From NCBI GenBank assembly GCA_964466115.1, contig CAYXMH010000001.1, positions 124,001 to 188,000 of the forward strand: a stretch of DNA of 64,000 nucleotides, in the 5' to 3' direction. The DNA comes from Pseudolysobacter sp964466115. Lineage in GTDB: Bacteria > Pseudomonadota > Gammaproteobacteria > Xanthomonadales > Rhodanobacteraceae. Below are positions 43,798 through 53,432 of this stretch, one piece after another (position 1 is the first letter of the stretch; the number at the start of each line of letters is the position of its first letter). The translations under genes and the position numbers were made by a program. A model generated the notes under the pieces. It saw only the letters and a list, made by a program, of their open reading frames with translations. It was not told the origin of the DNA and did no database searches.

Positions 43798-44853
43798 ATG
43801 AATGAATTGCCTTACCTGCACCCCAAGCGCGTTCAAGCCCTGCTTGACGCGCTGTCGCGCCGCATCCTGATCATCGACGGTGCGATGGGTACAATGCTGC
43901 AGAACTACAAATTGGATGAGGCCGGTTATCGCGGGGCGCGTTTTGCTGCAGCTAGTGACTCAGCGCACAATCATACCGATTCCGAATGCCATCTTAAGGG
44001 CAACAACGATTTACTGACATTAACGCAACCGGAAATCATCCGCGCGGTACACCAGGCGTATCTCGATGCCGGTGCGGATCTCATCGAAACCAACACGTTT
44101 AACTCCACCAGTGTGGCACAAGCCGATTATCGGCTCGAACATTTGGTGGGCGAATTGAATCGTGAAGGCGCGCGCATTGCACGCGAGGTTTGTGATGCGA
44201 AAACCGCGCAAACCCCGGATCAACCGCGCTTTGTGATTGGCGTACTCGGCCCCACCAATCGCACCGCCTCGCTGTCACCGGACGTCAACAACCCCGGATT
44301 CCGTAATATCCGTTTTGAGGAACTAACCATTGCCTATCGCGAAGCCGCCGCCGCACTGATTGAAGGCGGCAGCGACGTCATCATGATTGAAACGATTTTC
44401 GACACATTAAATGCCAAAGCAGCGCTGTTCGGTCTGCAAGAGCTGTTCACCGATCTCGGTGGGCGTGTACCGATCATGATTTCCGGCACGATCACCGATT
44501 TATCCGGCCGCACCTTATCGGGACAAACCACCGAAGCGTTTTATTATTCATTGCGTCACGTGAAGCCCTTGTCGGTGGGGCTTAATTGCGCGCTCGGCGC
44601 CAAGGAGTTGCATACCTACATCGATATTCTTGCCGGTGCTGCCGACTGCTATGTCAGCGCCCATCCCAATGCGGGCTTACCCAATGCGTTTGGCGAATAC
44701 GATGAATCGCCGCAGGAAATGGCCGCAGTCATCGCCGAGTTCGCCAGCGCGGGGTTGGTCAATTTGGTCGGAGGTTGTTGCGGTACCACACCTGCGCATA
44801 TTCATGCGATCGCCAGCGCCGTTGCCAAATACCCGCCGCGGAGACCGGAATGA
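43798..44853 (+). CDS. metH: Methionine synthase, homocysteine-binding subunit (split MetH, part 1)
   Basis: A 351-residue protein equal to the N-terminal module of cobalamin-dependent methionine synthase, a zinc barrel that binds homocysteine. ILIIDGAMGTMLQ opens it. The zinc cysteines lie in VGLNCALGA and GGCCGTTPAHI. It ends exactly where the pterin module begins in fused MetH, and its TGA overlaps the ATG of metH2 (ATGA). The break falls at a domain boundary with a good start, so it is a true split and not a frameshift. Confidence 0.95.
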   Translation: MNELPYLHPKRVQALLDALSRRILIIDGAMGTMLQNYKLDEAGYRGARFAAASDSAHNHTDSECHLKGNNDLLTLTQPEIIRAVHQAYLDAGADLIETNTFNSTSVAQADYRLEHLVGELNREGARIAREVCDAKTAQTPDQPRFVIGVLGPTNRTASLSPDVNNPGFRNIRFEELTIAYREAAAALIEGGSDVIMIETIFDTLNAKAALFGLQELFTDLGGRVPIMISGTITDLSGRTLSGQTTEAFYYSLRHVKPLSVGLNCALGAKELHTYIDILAGAADCYVSAHPNAGLPNAFGEYDESPQEMAAVIAEFASAGLVNLVGGCCGTTPAHIHAIASAVAKYPPRRPE

Positions 44854-47540
44854 TCACGCGTTATACCCGCCTGGCTGGCCTCGAACCATTAGTACTGACG
44901 CCGGAGCTTAATTTCGTCAACATTGGCGAACGCACCAACGTCACCGGTTCTGCGCAATTCAAACGATTGATAAAAGAAAACCGCTACGACGAAGCGGTGG
45001 AGGTCGCGCGTCAACAAGTCGCGAACGGCGCGCAGATCATCGACGTCAACATGGACGAAGGCTTGATCGATTCCGAAGCGGCGATGGTGAAGTATTTAAG
45101 CCTGATCGCTGCGGAACCTGATATCGCGCGCGTTCCGGTAATGGTCGATTCATCGAAGTGGAGCGTGATCGAGGCCGGTTTGCGCTGCCTGCAGGGCAAG
45201 GGTGTGGTCAATTCGATCTCGATGAAAGAAGGCGAAGCGGTTTTCATCGAGCAAGCCCGCAAGGTGCTTCGCTATGGCGCCGCTGTCGTGGTTATGGCGT
45301 TTGACGAACAGGGCCAAGCCGACACCGTTTCGCGCAAAGTGGATATTTGTACGCGCGCCTATTCGATTTTAACCGAACAAGTCGGCTTTCCTCCCGAAGA
45401 CATTATCTTCGATCCAAATATCTTCGCCATCGCCACCGGCATTGACGAACACAACAATTATGCGGTCGATTTTATCGAAGCGACCCGCATCATTAAACGC
45501 ACGCTGCCGCATTGCCATGTCTCCGGCGGGGTATCCAACGTTTCGTTTGCTTTCCGCGGCAACAATTGGGTGCGTGAAGCGATCCATTCGGTATTTCTGT
45601 ATCACGCCATTCAAGCAGGCATGGATATGGGCATCGTTAATGCCGGCGCTTTGATCCTGTATGACGATTTGGACGCACAATTGCGCGAACGGGTCGAAGA
45701 TGTCGTACTCAACCGACGCCCGGACGCCACGGAACGCCTATTGGAAATTGCCGACACCTACCGCGGTCAAGCAAAAGCAGAGGCGAGTGCACATGAGTGG
45801 CGCGAACTGCCGATACGCGCACGCTTGAGTTATGCGCTGGTGCATGGCATCGATCAATACGTTGAGCTTGATACCGAAGAGGTTCGTAAACTGTCGACAC
45901 GCCCGCTCGATGTGATCGAAGGTCCATTGATGGACGGCATGAACACGGTCGGCGACTTGTTTGGCGCCGGTAAAATGTTCCTGCCGCAAGTCGTGAAATC
46001 GGCGCGCGTCATGAAAAAAGCCGTGGCCTATCTGATCCCGTTTATCGAGGAAGAAAAGCTGCGCACCGGTGAGGTGCACCAAGCCAACGGCAAAATCGTT
46101 TTAGCCACCGTCAAGGGCGATGTCCACGACATCGGCAAGAACATCGTTGCCGTGGTGCTTCGCTGCAACAATTTCGATGTGGTGGATCTTGGCGTTATGG
46201 TGCCGGGGCAAAAAATCCTCGATGCCGCGAAGCTGGAAAATGCGGACATTATCGGGCTTTCCGGCCTGATCACACCGTCATTGGAAGAAATGAGTCACAT
46301 CGCAAAACTCATGCAGCAGCAACACTTCCAGCAACCGCTGATGATAGGGGGGGCGACGACGTCGCGCGCGCATACCGCGCTTAAGATCGAGCCGCACTAT
46401 CAGCACCCCACCGTTTGGGTAAAGGACGCATCACGTGCGGTCGGCGTTGCACAATCCTTGATGAGCAAAGAATTAACCGCCGATTTTATGGCGAAAATCC
46501 GCGCCGAATATGCGGAGATTCGTGAGCGCCACAAGGATCGCGGCCCAGCGAAACGCCTAATCCCATTAGCGCAAGCTCGCGCGCAACGCTACACCTGCGA
46601 TTGGGCGAATTATCTTCCACCGCAACCGAAAGCGCTGGGCATCAAGGTTTTTGATGATTACCCACTCGCGGAATTGGTGCCGTACATCGACTGGACACCG
46701 TTTTTCCAAACCTGGGAGTTATCCGGCCGCTTTCCGGATATTTTAAACGATACCGTCGTTGGCAGTGCCGCCCGCGATTTGTACCGCGACGCGCAAACGA
46801 TGCTCGAGCAAATCGTCGCTGAACACTGGTTGACGGCCAAAGCCGTGGTGGGTCTATGGCCCGCCAATAGCATCGGTGACGATATTGAAGTCTATATCAA
46901 AGCGGAAAAGAACAAACCGGATGCGGTTTTGCATTGCTTACGGCAACAAATCGACAAGCCCCCCGCCCGTCCGGATTTTTGTCTTGCCGATTTTATTGCG
47001 CCAAAAGAAAGCGGAACGACCGATTACATCGGCGCTTTCGCCGTTACCACCGGCCTAGGTATCGAGTCGCATTTAGAACGATTCCATAATGCGAATGATG
47101 AGTACAACTCGATCCTGCTAAAGGCATTGGCCGATCGCTTAGCTGAGGCGTTCACCGAACGGCTGCATCAACGCGTGCGCCAAGAATTCTGGGGCTATGC
47201 CCACGATGAAACGCTCTCGAATGAAGCGCTGATCGGCGAACAATACCGCGGCATTCGCCCCGCTCCGGGCTATCCCGCCTGCCCGGATCACACCGAAAAA
47301 TCCACGCTGTTCCGCCTTTTGGACGCAACGGCCAACACCGGGATCAAACTCACCGAAGCCTTTGCCATGTATCCCGCCGCATCGGTATCGGGCTGGTATT
47401 TTTCACATCCCGATAGCCAATATTTCGTCGTGGGTAAGTTATCGAAAGAACAAGTCGGCGATTACGCAAATCGCAAAAACTGGACATTAAACGAAGCCGA
47501 GCGCTGGCTAGCGACGAATTTGGACTACGATCCGGAGTAG
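44850..47540 (+). CDS. metH: Methionine synthase, pterin/cobalamin/activation subunit (split MetH, part 2)
   Basis: An 896-residue protein holding the other MetH modules: methyltetrahydrofolate-binding barrel (FVNIGERTNVTGS, DVNMDEGLID), the cobalamin cap, the B12 domain with the cobalt-ligand His in VKGDVHDIGKN and SGLITPSLEEM, and the SAM-binding reactivation domain (GIRPAPGYPACPDH, YPAASVSGWYFSHP). With the first subunit it transfers the methyl group to homocysteine. The ATG at 44850 overlaps the metH1 stop. Ends 1 base before the convergent LAB_N gene. Confidence 0.96.
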   Translation: MITRYTRLAGLEPLVLTPELNFVNIGERTNVTGSAQFKRLIKENRYDEAVEVARQQVANGAQIIDVNMDEGLIDSEAAMVKYLSLIAAEPDIARVPVMVDSSKWSVIEAGLRCLQGKGVVNSISMKEGEAVFIEQARKVLRYGAAVVVMAFDEQGQADTVSRKVDICTRAYSILTEQVGFPPEDIIFDPNIFAIATGIDEHNNYAVDFIEATRIIKRTLPHCHVSGGVSNVSFAFRGNNWVREAIHSVFLYHAIQAGMDMGIVNAGALILYDDLDAQLRERVEDVVLNRRPDATERLLEIADTYRGQAKAEASAHEWRELPIRARLSYALVHGIDQYVELDTEEVRKLSTRPLDVIEGPLMDGMNTVGDLFGAGKMFLPQVVKSARVMKKAVAYLIPFIEEEKLRTGEVHQANGKIVLATVKGDVHDIGKNIVAVVLRCNNFDVVDLGVMVPGQKILDAAKLENADIIGLSGLITPSLEEMSHIAKLMQQQHFQQPLMIGGATTSRAHTALKIEPHYQHPTVWVKDASRAVGVAQSLMSKELTADFMAKIRAEYAEIRERHKDRGPAKRLIPLAQARAQRYTCDWANYLPPQPKALGIKVFDDYPLAELVPYIDWTPFFQTWELSGRFPDILNDTVVGSAARDLYRDAQTMLEQIVAEHWLTAKAVVGLWPANSIGDDIEVYIKAEKNKPDAVLHCLRQQIDKPPARPDFCLADFIAPKESGTTDYIGAFAVTTGLGIESHLERFHNANDEYNSILLKALADRLAEAFTERLHQRVRQEFWGYAHDETLSNEALIGEQYRGIRPAPGYPACPDHTEKSTLFRLLDATANTGIKLTEAFAMYPAASVSGWYFSHPDSQYFVVGKLSKEQVGDYANRKNWTLNEAERWLATNLDYDPE

Positions 47541-47541
47541 G

Positions 47542-47859
47542 TCAGCTTGGATCCAGAACGTCATTATTGCGCCGATGGCGCAACTCAAGCACGAGATTGT
47601 AACCTGCGACCAGCATCGGAAATAGATTGGAAAGAATTCCGACGGAATCGTTTTTTCCGAACGTAAAGTACACCAACAACATAATGCTGCCAGCAATCGA
47701 TAACCACCAAAACGAGGCCGGCATATGCACGCGTTTCATCTTGCGCGAGATGTACATCTGCACAAACCAGCGGCTGGTAAATAAAAATACGCCAAGATAT
47801 CCGACGAGCTTCCACGGCGTGACGATGATGTGGTGGTATTGAAACAGGATTTCGTTCAT
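47542..47859 (-). CDS. LAB_N domain small membrane protein
   Basis: A 105-residue protein with three hydrophobic spans and the pattern of the lipid-A-disaccharide-synthase N-terminal domain: WKLVGYLGVFLFTSRWFVQMYISRK, then VPASFWWLSIAGSIMLLVYF, and LFPMLVAGYNLVLEL. In other bacteria such proteins occur with lipid or cell-envelope sugar enzymes, but here the neighbours are metH and ppiD. It is convergent with metH2. The ATG at 47859 is chosen over a TTG at 47871. Confidence 0.82.
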   Translation of the reverse strand: MNEILFQYHHIIVTPWKLVGYLGVFLFTSRWFVQMYISRKMKRVHMPASFWWLSIAGSIMLLVYFTFGKNDSVGILSNLFPMLVAGYNLVLELRHRRNNDVLDPS

Positions 47860-47905
47860 CGAAATATTCAACCCTTAAGACACCGCGCTGCCGCAAACGG
47901 ATCTG

Positions 47906-47974
47906 GTAGGCTGGGCTGATAAGCCCAGCAATTTGCCTGAGGCGAAAGAGCTGGGCTTATCAGCTTAAGCCTAC
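47906..47974. repeat. Nested palindromic repeat between LAB_N and ppiD
   Basis: GTAGGCTGGGCTGATAAGCC at the left pairs with GGGCTTATCAGC and AGCCTAC at the right, and the left half alone is a hairpin (GCTGGGCT GATA AGCCCAGC). There is no T run, so it is not an ordinary terminator. It lies just past the ppiD stop. Confidence 0.65.
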
Positions 47975-47980
47975 GAAGAC

Positions 47981-49894
47981 CTACATCCGGTCTTCGGCAA
48001 TTTTAATCTTGGCCGATTTGCGCAACGCTTGCACAAAGCCGCGCATGGCCTCGTTCGCCAGGCCTTGAGACAGCTGAGCGCGCACCGCGTCACGGCCCGC
48101 GCTATCGACTTTGGTCGGGTCACCGTTGGTAACGGCATCCAGTTGCACTAGCGCATAAGCGTCGTTACCGAGCGCAACGGACCGGGTATTGAGGTGCCCC
48201 TCCGTGCTATTGCGCGGCATCGCAAATACGGCGCTGACCAATTTCGAATCGAGATTAACCGCCGAACGCAATGTGTCTTTCGCTTCAATCGGCTTAATCT
48301 TTAGCTCTTCACCCAACTTATCCAAGGTTTCTCCGTTGCTTAAACGGGCTGCCAACTCGTCGGCGCGGGCCTTTGCTTGTGCGCTGATGTGTTCGGCGCT
48401 GATTTTGGTGCGAATGGCGTCGCGAACCTCAGTGACGGGTTTGGGTGTGCTGGGTTGGTGCTCGGCCATACGAAACACGATGATGTGATTCGGTCCAAGC
48501 TCAATTGGATCGCTGGTGTTTCCTTCCACCATCACGGCATCCGAAAACGCCGCCTTCAACACCAACGGATGCGAAGTAAAACTCATGCCGCCTTTGCGCG
48601 AAAACAGCTTGGTTTTTTGCACAGTCAACCCTAACGCTTTCGCCGCGGGTTCTAGCGAAGAGGGATCCTGATAAATCAGATCGGTGAGTTTACCCGACGC
48701 TTCGCTGTACAAGCGCTCGCGCTCGCTTTCGAGGTATTCTCGGGTCAATTCGCCTTTTACTTCATCGAAGCTGCGTATCTTTTCAGGGCGCACATCGCGC
48801 AATTGGATGATGTGATAGCCCTCCGGCGATAGCACCGGATCCGAAACATCACCCTTGCTCATCGCAAATAAAGCGCTTTCAAACGCAGCTTCGGTCATTC
48901 CCTTGTCTAACCAACCCAAATCGCCACCTTGGGTTTTAGAGCCGAGATCTTCGGACTTTTCTTTTGCTAGTTTGGCGAAATCCTTGGTGGATTTTGCCTC
49001 CTTAGCAATCGAGGTGGCTTTATCCAATGCCGCTTTCTGCGCGTCGGCATCGGCGTTTTTTTCAACCTTGACCAAAATATGCGAAGCAAGGCGTTGTTCT
49101 TTTGAGATGAACCGGGCTTTCTGTTCTTCGTAACGGGCGCGCAAAGCCGACTCGTCCGCCGCGGCTTCGGTTTTCATCTTCATTGCGTCAATTTCAAGAT
49201 ACTCGAGCGCTATTTGCTCTGGATTGGTGTAGTCGGTGCTGTGCGCTTTGTAATAAGCCTCGATTTCGCTGTCGTCGATCGTGGCAGTATCCACCGCCGG
49301 CTTGTTCAACATTAGGTAATGGAAATCACGCGTTTGATCGCGCAAGCGCAAATAGGAGTCAATCTGCTGGTCGGTCACAAAACTGGATTGATTGAGCTGC
49401 GCCGGCAACTCGCGCACCTCAAGATCGTGCCGTACGCGTTGCTCAAACCCCGTTGGCGTCATGCGTTGCGCATTTAATAACGACTTGTATTGTTCTTTGT
49501 CGAATTGTCCATTGGTTTGAAACGCCGGAATGTGGGTGATTTCATCGCGCACGCGCTGCGCCGGAATCACAATGCCGAGTTTTTCGTTTGCTTCAGTTAT
49601 TAATTGTTCGTCGATCAGATGATCGAGCACTTCGCGCTTGCGCTCGATGCCTTCAAACATTTGCGGATCGACTTTACCGCCCATCATGCGCTGCATGCGG
49701 GAACGGTATTCATCGAAACTGGTACGGAATTCACTTTGCGAAATCTCGTGGCCATTGACGCTAGCCACAAAGGTTTCAGTGCGTTCGGTCATGTACGATT
49801 GAATGCCGAAAAAGCCGCCGAAAACGACGACGATAACGGCAAGCACCAATTTGACGAACCAGCCAGAGGATTTGTCGTGCAGTTTTTGCAACAT
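47981..49894 (-). CDS. ppiD: Periplasmic folding chaperone/peptidyl-prolyl isomerase, membrane-anchored
   Basis: A 637-residue SurA-like protein anchored by one N-terminal span (about residues 12-33, FVKLVLAVIVVVFGGFFGI). Domains are a SurA_N-type helical region (about 40-250), a parvulin domain near residues 265-365 (ASHILVKV, GGDLGWLDKGMTEAAFE, GYHIIQLRDV) and a C-terminal helical region. PpiD assists newly exported outer-membrane proteins at the Sec exit. It lies downstream of hup and the two tRNA genes, the conserved lon-hup-ppiD order. Confidence 0.95.
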   Translation of the reverse strand: MLQKLHDKSSGWFVKLVLAVIVVVFGGFFGIQSYMTERTETFVASVNGHEISQSEFRTSFDEYRSRMQRMMGGKVDPQMFEGIERKREVLDHLIDEQLITEANEKLGIVIPAQRVRDEITHIPAFQTNGQFDKEQYKSLLNAQRMTPTGFEQRVRHDLEVRELPAQLNQSSFVTDQQIDSYLRLRDQTRDFHYLMLNKPAVDTATIDDSEIEAYYKAHSTDYTNPEQIALEYLEIDAMKMKTEAAADESALRARYEEQKARFISKEQRLASHILVKVEKNADADAQKAALDKATSIAKEAKSTKDFAKLAKEKSEDLGSKTQGGDLGWLDKGMTEAAFESALFAMSKGDVSDPVLSPEGYHIIQLRDVRPEKIRSFDEVKGELTREYLESERERLYSEASGKLTDLIYQDPSSLEPAAKALGLTVQKTKLFSRKGGMSFTSHPLVLKAAFSDAVMVEGNTSDPIELGPNHIIVFRMAEHQPSTPKPVTEVRDAIRTKISAEHISAQAKARADELAARLSNGETLDKLGEELKIKPIEAKDTLRSAVNLDSKLVSAVFAMPRNSTEGHLNTRSVALGNDAYALVQLDAVTNGDPTKVDSAGRDAVRAQLSQGLANEAMRGFVQALRKSAKIKIAEDRM

Positions 49895-50021
49895 AAATAT
49901 CTAACTCAAACGGGTTGACCAAAATTCTTCGACGCGCGCGGCGTCAAATCCGTAAGGTATCCATTGCCTTCCCTGCTTTTTCCATTTGTCGGCATCTTCC
50001 CTATCGCCGAGGCGAACTACG

Positions 50022-50053
50022 CAAAAAACAAGGGCGCCCTGTACGGCGCCCTT
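50022..50053 (-). terminator. Rho-independent terminator after tRNA-Asp
   Basis: On the minus strand AAGGGCGCC and GGCGCCCTT pair perfectly around a 6-base loop and are followed by G and six T residues. It starts 9 bases after the tRNA-Asp 3' end and ends the hup/tRNA-Val/tRNA-Asp unit. Confidence 0.85.
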
Positions 50054-50061
50054 AAGATTAG

Positions 50062-50138
50062 TGGCGGAGTGGACGGGACTCGAACCCGCGACCCACGGCG
50101 TGACAGGCCGTTATTCTAACCAACTGAACTACCACTCC
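50062..50138 (-). tRNA. tRNA-Asp(GTC)
   Basis: Minus strand cloverleaf with acceptor GGAGTGG/CCACTCC, anticodon loop CTGTCAC (anticodon GTC), T loop GTTCGAG, discriminator G and encoded CCA. Confidence 0.96.
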
Positions 50139-50144
50139 GTTGCC

Positions 50145-50220
50145 TGGTGGGTGCTGAGGGGATCGAACCCCCGACCCTCGCCTTGTAAGGGCGATGCTCT
50201 ACCAGCTGAGCTAAGCACCC
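50145..50220 (-). tRNA. tRNA-Val(TAC)
   Basis: Minus strand cloverleaf with acceptor GGGTGCT/AGCACCC, anticodon loop CTTACAA (anticodon TAC), T loop GTTCGAT, discriminator A and encoded CCA. It lies 14 bases after hup and 6 bases before tRNA-Asp, so all three are likely co-transcribed. Confidence 0.96.
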
Positions 50221-50234
50221 CCCGACAAAGCGCG

Positions 50235-50507
50235 TCAGTTTAGGGCATCCTTGAGGGCTTTGCCAGCCTTAAACGCTGGAATCTTGGATGCTTTAATCTT
50301 GATTTGCTGACCGGTGCGGGGATTACGGCCAAGGCGAGCCGCACGTTTGCGTACCGCAAAAGTGCCAAAACCAACCAGAGCCACGCTGTCCCCTTTCTTC
50401 AATGCCTTCTTTACTACTTCAATTACCGCTTCTACAGCTTTGCCACCGTCGACCTTGGTCAAACCTGCGGCATCGGATACAGCACCTATGAAATCTGCTT
50501 TATTCAT
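50235..50507 (-). CDS. hupB: DNA-binding protein HU
   Basis: A 90-residue nucleoid protein that bends DNA as a dimer. It starts MNKADFIGAVSDAAGLTK and carries the signature VGFGTFAVRKRAARLGRNPR with the DNA-binding arm tip (RNP). AGGGAG lies 7 bases before the ATG at 50507; the longer open frame upstream has no conserved content. It lies between lon and ppiD, the canonical position of hupB. A sigma-70 promoter is visible upstream. Confidence 0.96.
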   Translation of the reverse strand: MNKADFIGAVSDAAGLTKVDGGKAVEAVIEVVKKALKKGDSVALVGFGTFAVRKRAARLGRNPRTGQQIKIKASKIPAFKAGKALKDALN

Positions 50508-50656
50508 TCTATGACTCCCTAATTCTTTAAATAGCGACCCCAACGTACCCCATGAGACGAAACAGGCAACCGCCCGGGAAAACCCTAGCGCGAAACTTGT
50601 ATCGCTACCCCGCAATCGCTCGGACAAGTATTGTCACTTGGATCACGGCGGCGTCT

Positions 50657-50685
50657 TTTATACCAGCCCGCCTGGAATCACGCAA
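50657..50685 (-). promoter_or_regulatory. Sigma-70 promoter of hup
   Basis: On the minus strand TTGCGT (-35, 50680-50685) and TATAAA (-10, 50657-50662) are separated by exactly 17 bases. The position, about 150 bases before the hup start and after a terminator-like hairpin, fits an independent hup promoter. Confidence 0.55.
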
Positions 50686-50717
50686 CACAAAGCGCAGCGC
50701 GGATTTGCGCCCAGTTC

Positions 50718-50746
50718 AAAAAAATCCTTCGTTTGCGATTTTTTTT
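50718..50746 (-). terminator. A/T-flanked hairpin after lon
   Basis: AAAAAAATC and GATTTTTTT pair around a 10-base loop, giving a T run on either strand. It lies about 90 bases beyond the lon stop and before the hup promoter. The stem has little G/C, so its strength is uncertain. Confidence 0.4.
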
Positions 50747-50833
50747 GGCTTTGACTTGACACACAGACAAAGAAGTTGCATGCAAATTCACTGCGACCTT
50801 CTCGCTGACACCGATTGTTTCACAGTGAATATT

Positions 50834-53290
50834 TTAATGCGGACGCGCCGGTGTCGTATCGGCGTGCCCATCACGTTTTGCATCACTTGTTGCTTTTGGT
50901 TCTTCATCCACTTTTGCACTAGTTGGCGTCAACGGCTTTTCCAGGGCGATGTCCAGCACCTCATCGATCCACCGAACTGGACGAATACTTAAAGATTCAG
51001 TGACATTTTTCGGCATGTCGGCCAGATCTTTCACATTTTCGTCCGGAATAATCACCGTCTCGATGCCGCCACGGTGGGCTGCCAACAATTTCTCCTTCAA
51101 CCCGCCAATGGGCAATACCCGGCCGCGCAACGTGATTTCACCGGTCATCGCCACCTCCGAACGCACCGGCACCTTGGCCAAGGCGGAAACCAAGGCAGTA
51201 CACATGGCAACGCCAGCGCTCGGGCCGTCTTTCGGCGTCGCCCCTTCGGGAACATGGATATGGATGTCGAATTTCTGGTGGAAGTCGGGGTCCAACCCAA
51301 GCCGCGCCGCGCGTGCGCGAACCACAGTAAGCGCCGCCTGGATCGACTCCTGCATTACATCGCCGAGCTGGCCGGTGTGAATCAGCTTGCCTTTACCGGG
51401 AACAATCGTCGCTTCAATACTGAGCAAATCGCCACCCACCGAGGTCCAGGCAAGCCCGGTAACCAGGCCAATTTCATTCTGCGTTTCGGCACGGCCGTAC
51501 GTGAACTTGCGCACCCCAAGGTAATGATCCAGATTGCGCGAACTGATCGACGCCCTGCCGCGTTTGTTTTTCTGGTTTGGACGCAACGCCGCTTCCTTAA
51601 CCACTTTGCGGCAAATCTTCGCGATTTCGCGCTCCAAATTGCGCACGCCGGACTCGCGCGTGTAATAACGAATGATGTCGCGAATGGCCGATTCGGCAAC
51701 CTGGATTTCTGCCGACTTAAGGCCATTGGCTTTCATCTGCTTGGTTAGCAGATAGCGCTGCGCAATATTGATTTTCTCTTCTTCGGTATACCCTGGAATC
51801 CGGATTACCTCCATGCGATCAAGCAATGGACCGGGAATGTTCAGCGAATTGGCCGTGGCAATGAACATCACCTCGGACAGATCGACATCCACTTCAAGGT
51901 AATGATCATTGAAGGTATGGTTCTGCTCCGGATCGAGCACTTCGAGCAGCGCCGATGATGGGTCGCCACGGAAATCGACCGACATTTTGTCGATTTCATC
52001 CAGCATGAACAGCGCGTTTTTTGACCCGACCTTGCTCATGTTTTGCACAATACGCCCGGGCATCGAGCCGATATAAGTACGCCGATGACCGCGAATTTCG
52101 GCCTCGTCGCGCACACCGCCAAGCGCCAACCGAACGAACTTGCGATTGGTTGATTTCGCGATCGATTGCCCGAGGGACGTTTTACCCACGCCCGGAGGAC
52201 CGACCAAACACAAAATCGGGCCCTTCATTTTTTTCACCCGCTGCTGCACGGCCAAATATTCAAGGATCCGTTCCTTCACTTTATCCAGCCCAAAGTGGTC
52301 CGTATCGAGCACTTTTTGCGCGGCACTCAAATCCTTGCGCACTTTGGTGCGTTTCTTCCACGGAACACCGACCAACCAATCGATGTAATTGCGCACCACG
52401 GCCGCTTCGGCGGACATCGGCGACATTTGCTTAAGTTTATTGAGCTCCGCCTTGGCCTTGGCTTCGACCGGTTTAGGCATCCCGGAGGTGGTGATTTTTT
52501 TACCAAGCTCCTCAATCTCGTTCGGCGCTTCGTCGTTTTCGCCCAACTCCTTCTGGATCGCCTTCATCTGCTCATTAAGGTAATACTCGCGCTGGCTCTT
52601 CTCCATTTGCGATTTGACCCGGCCACGGATGCGCTTTTCGATTTGCTGCACATCAATTTCGCCATCCACCAAACCGATCAACATCTCCAAACGCGCACCA
52701 ACGTCGGCTGTTTCGAGCACGCGCTGTTTATCCTGAATCCGGATCGACAGGTGCGCCGCAACGGTGTCGGCCAATCGACTGGGATCATCAATGCCCGATA
52801 GCGTGGTAAGTAGCTCCGGGGGAATCTTGCGGTTGAGCTTGACGAACTGCTCAAACAGCGACACCAACGACCTTGACGTCACCTCAATCTCACGCTGTTC
52901 GCGGGTGTAGGCCGGGGTGAGTGTGCGCACGTGGCCCATCACCAACCCATCGCGCTCACCAAACTTCACGACTTCCGCGCGGGATATGCCCTCCACCAAC
53001 ACCTTGATCGTGCCATCGGGCAATTTAAGCAATTGCAGAATCGTCGCTAACGTACCTATGGTGTGTAAATCGGACCCTTGTGGATCGTCGACATCGGGGC
53101 TGCGCTGCGCGATCAGCACAATGTGCTTTTCCCCCGCCATTGCTGAGTCGAGCGCCCGCACGGATTTCTCGCGGCCGACGAACAACGGAATCACCATATG
53201 CGGGTAAACCACCACATCGCGCAGTGGTAACACCGGTAATTCGACAACATCCGGACTGAGGACGCTCGGGACCTTGGGGTTCTTTTCCAT
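50834..53290 (-). CDS. lon: ATP-dependent Lon protease
   Basis: An 818-residue hexameric AAA+ protease that degrades misfolded and regulatory proteins in the cytosol. Residues 15-210 are the Lon substrate-binding domain (LPVLPLRDVVVYP). Walker A is GPPGVGKT at 364-371, Walker B LDEID near 430. The protease dyad is Ser691 (DGPSAG) and Lys734 (LKEK). AGGAA lies 7 bases before the ATG. It follows clpX, the usual tig-clpP-clpX-lon order. Confidence 0.98.
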   Translation of the reverse strand: MEKNPKVPSVLSPDVVELPVLPLRDVVVYPHMVIPLFVGREKSVRALDSAMAGEKHIVLIAQRSPDVDDPQGSDLHTIGTLATILQLLKLPDGTIKVLVEGISRAEVVKFGERDGLVMGHVRTLTPAYTREQREIEVTSRSLVSLFEQFVKLNRKIPPELLTTLSGIDDPSRLADTVAAHLSIRIQDKQRVLETADVGARLEMLIGLVDGEIDVQQIEKRIRGRVKSQMEKSQREYYLNEQMKAIQKELGENDEAPNEIEELGKKITTSGMPKPVEAKAKAELNKLKQMSPMSAEAAVVRNYIDWLVGVPWKKRTKVRKDLSAAQKVLDTDHFGLDKVKERILEYLAVQQRVKKMKGPILCLVGPPGVGKTSLGQSIAKSTNRKFVRLALGGVRDEAEIRGHRRTYIGSMPGRIVQNMSKVGSKNALFMLDEIDKMSVDFRGDPSSALLEVLDPEQNHTFNDHYLEVDVDLSEVMFIATANSLNIPGPLLDRMEVIRIPGYTEEEKINIAQRYLLTKQMKANGLKSAEIQVAESAIRDIIRYYTRESGVRNLEREIAKICRKVVKEAALRPNQKNKRGRASISSRNLDHYLGVRKFTYGRAETQNEIGLVTGLAWTSVGGDLLSIEATIVPGKGKLIHTGQLGDVMQESIQAALTVVRARAARLGLDPDFHQKFDIHIHVPEGATPKDGPSAGVAMCTALVSALAKVPVRSEVAMTGEITLRGRVLPIGGLKEKLLAAHRGGIETVIIPDENVKDLADMPKNVTESLSIRPVRWIDEVLDIALEKPLTPTSAKVDEEPKATSDAKRDGHADTTPARPH

Positions 53291-53432
53291 GTGATTTCCT
53301 GTTAGGAACCTCGATTAGGATATTTCCATGCAAACGTGATACCACGCTGCTAAACGTCAAGTGTGAGGGCAACAAGACAAATTACAAGGGAAATAATGGG
53401 GCATTGCGGCAGAAATTCGCCGCACAGCGTCA

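Larger units (their letters stand above)
50508..50833. other. lon-hup intergenic region
   Basis: About 325 bases with no gene. It contains an A/T-flanked hairpin (terminator candidate, 50718-50746) and a good promoter for hup (50657-50685), giving hup a leader of about 140 nt. Confidence 0.6.

Noticed and set aside
44850..44853. Frameshift breaking metH
   Set aside because: The break lies at a domain boundary with a clean ATGA overlap and a good start, so a natural split fits better.
47906..47974. Rho-independent terminator of ppiD
   Set aside because: Strong palindrome but no T run on the minus strand, so listed as a repeat only.
53291..53432. Sigma-32 promoter for lon
   Set aside because: CTTG and CCC elements occur, but the order, spacing and CCCCAT match are too weak to claim.
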